Origin: Geobacteraceae bacterium
GTDB taxonomy: Bacteria > Desulfobacterota > Desulfuromonadia > Geobacterales > Geobacteraceae
Direction: 5' to 3'
Assembly: GCA_012797715.1 (NCBI GenBank)
Contig: JAAZOO010000403.1
Span: 1-5,514, forward strand
DNA length: 5,514 bases
Shown in pieces: positions 5,140-5,514 of the stretch (the first letter of the stretch is position 1; each line of letters opens with the position of its first letter). A program made the position numbers and the translations under genes. The notes below the pieces were generated by a model. That model made no database searches and had not been told where the DNA came from. It worked only from the letters and a program-made list of their open reading frames with translations.

Positions 5140-5514
5140 CTGCGTTCAGCCTTGTCGCAGCAGGTCCTTCACTCCGCCCTGCTTCCGAACCTCCCGGATA
5201 CCTATCCTCTGGTGTGCGCACGAAATTCGGGGATCGGCAGAATGACCCGGCGTGTCGCAAACCCGATCCGGCGTACCTCCGACAGCATATTCATTTGCAC
5301 TGTCCCCCGATTCGAACGTGAAGCAGACGCACTGTTCAACCGTACCGGAAGAAAGAAGTTTCCCATACGGGATTAAACCTAAAACCGGCAGTTGGAGGTA
5401 TCCGCAGAGAGCGACTCTGTCGTATTTCGTTGCTGCTCTTAGCGAAATGGAGCGGCCACAGCCGATACTGTCCGAACCAAAAAGGGTGAGTGTATCGGCT
5501 GTAGTGAAATGAGC
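5136..5514. other. 379-base stretch without a recognisable gene
   Basis: Short open frames exist on the + strand (5152-5376 and 5252-5512), but neither has a ribosome site, a recognised motif or a plausible family, and they overlap each other. Stop density and composition change from the cob genes, which fits intergenic DNA after the operon. The only structure I see is a perfect 11-bp inverted repeat near the end and a few short stems. I find no tRNA, riboswitch, clear promoter or terminator. Confidence 0.6.
5458..5502. repeat. Perfect 11-bp inverted repeat in the distal non-coding region
   Basis: ACAGCCGATAC (5458-5468) and GTATCGGCTGT (5492-5502) are exact reverse complements separated by 23 bases. 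There is no T-tract after it. It could be an operator-like site or a hairpin ahead of a gene beyond the window; its role is unknown. Confidence 0.5.

Noticed and set aside
5296..5330. tRNA T-arm on the minus strand (GTTCGAATC)
   Set aside because: The flanking bases do not form a five-pair stem, and no acceptor stem, D arm or anticodon arm can be placed.
5252..5512. 86-codon open frame in the distal region
   Set aside because: No ribosome site, no recognised motif and it overlaps another meaningless frame; probably chance.
5136..5514. Cobalamin riboswitch after or near the operon
   Set aside because: I searched for a B12-box-like sequence and the conserved core segments by eye and found none.

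Overview
The window is a piece of an anaerobic (cobalt-early) cobalamin, or vitamin B12, biosynthesis operon. All recognisable genes lie on the + strand and are tightly spaced. The order is the 3' end of cbiL, then cbiF, cbiG, an intrusive GxxExxY-family gene, and cbiH fused in frame to cbiP. CbiG, which has no place in the oxygen-dependent route, points to the anaerobic pathway. Base composition is high GC (roughly 65-70% in the cob genes where I counted), with GTG starts and clear Shine-Dalgarno sites. Together with the kinds of intergenic repeats, this suggests an anaerobic, Gram-negative bacterium of the Geobacter/Desulfuromonadota type. That assignment is an inference; nothing in the window is taxonomically decisive.

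Layout: 2-412 is the C-terminal part of CbiL (C20 methyltransferase). 424-1197 is CbiF (C11 methyltransferase). 1222-1280 is a REP doublet (REPIN) between cbiF and cbiG. 1293-2360 is CbiG (ring opening and loss of the C20-derived fragment). 2357-2795 is a 439-bp AT-richer module: a 129-aa GxxExxY protein bounded by a perfect 29-bp inverted repeat and dropped between cbiG and cbiH. 2811-4322 encodes CbiH (C17 methyltransferase, ring contraction) joined to the N-terminal synthetase half of CbiP (cobyric acid synthase). 4332-5135 encodes the CbiP glutaminase half in the same frame. 5136-5514 holds no gene I can support.

How the genes work together: CbiL, CbiH and CbiF are successive SAM-dependent methylases that decorate cobalt-factor intermediates. 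CbiH contracts the ring, CbiG opens the lactone and releases the extruded carbon fragment, and CbiP later amidates the b, d, e and g side chains to make cobyric acid.

The striking part is how many repeats have invaded this operon, and what they coincide with. A heptamer-based inverted repeat forms the linker of the CbiH-CbiP fusion. A single in-frame TAA, exactly where the family usually has Glu in an 'EEDS/EDED'-type motif, splits CbiP between its synthetase and glutaminase domains. A Shine-Dalgarno-like sequence and a GTG start follow at once. A lysine-rich direct repeat lies just after the break. No CRISPR array, tRNA, rRNA, cobalamin riboswitch or convincing intrinsic terminator was seen.
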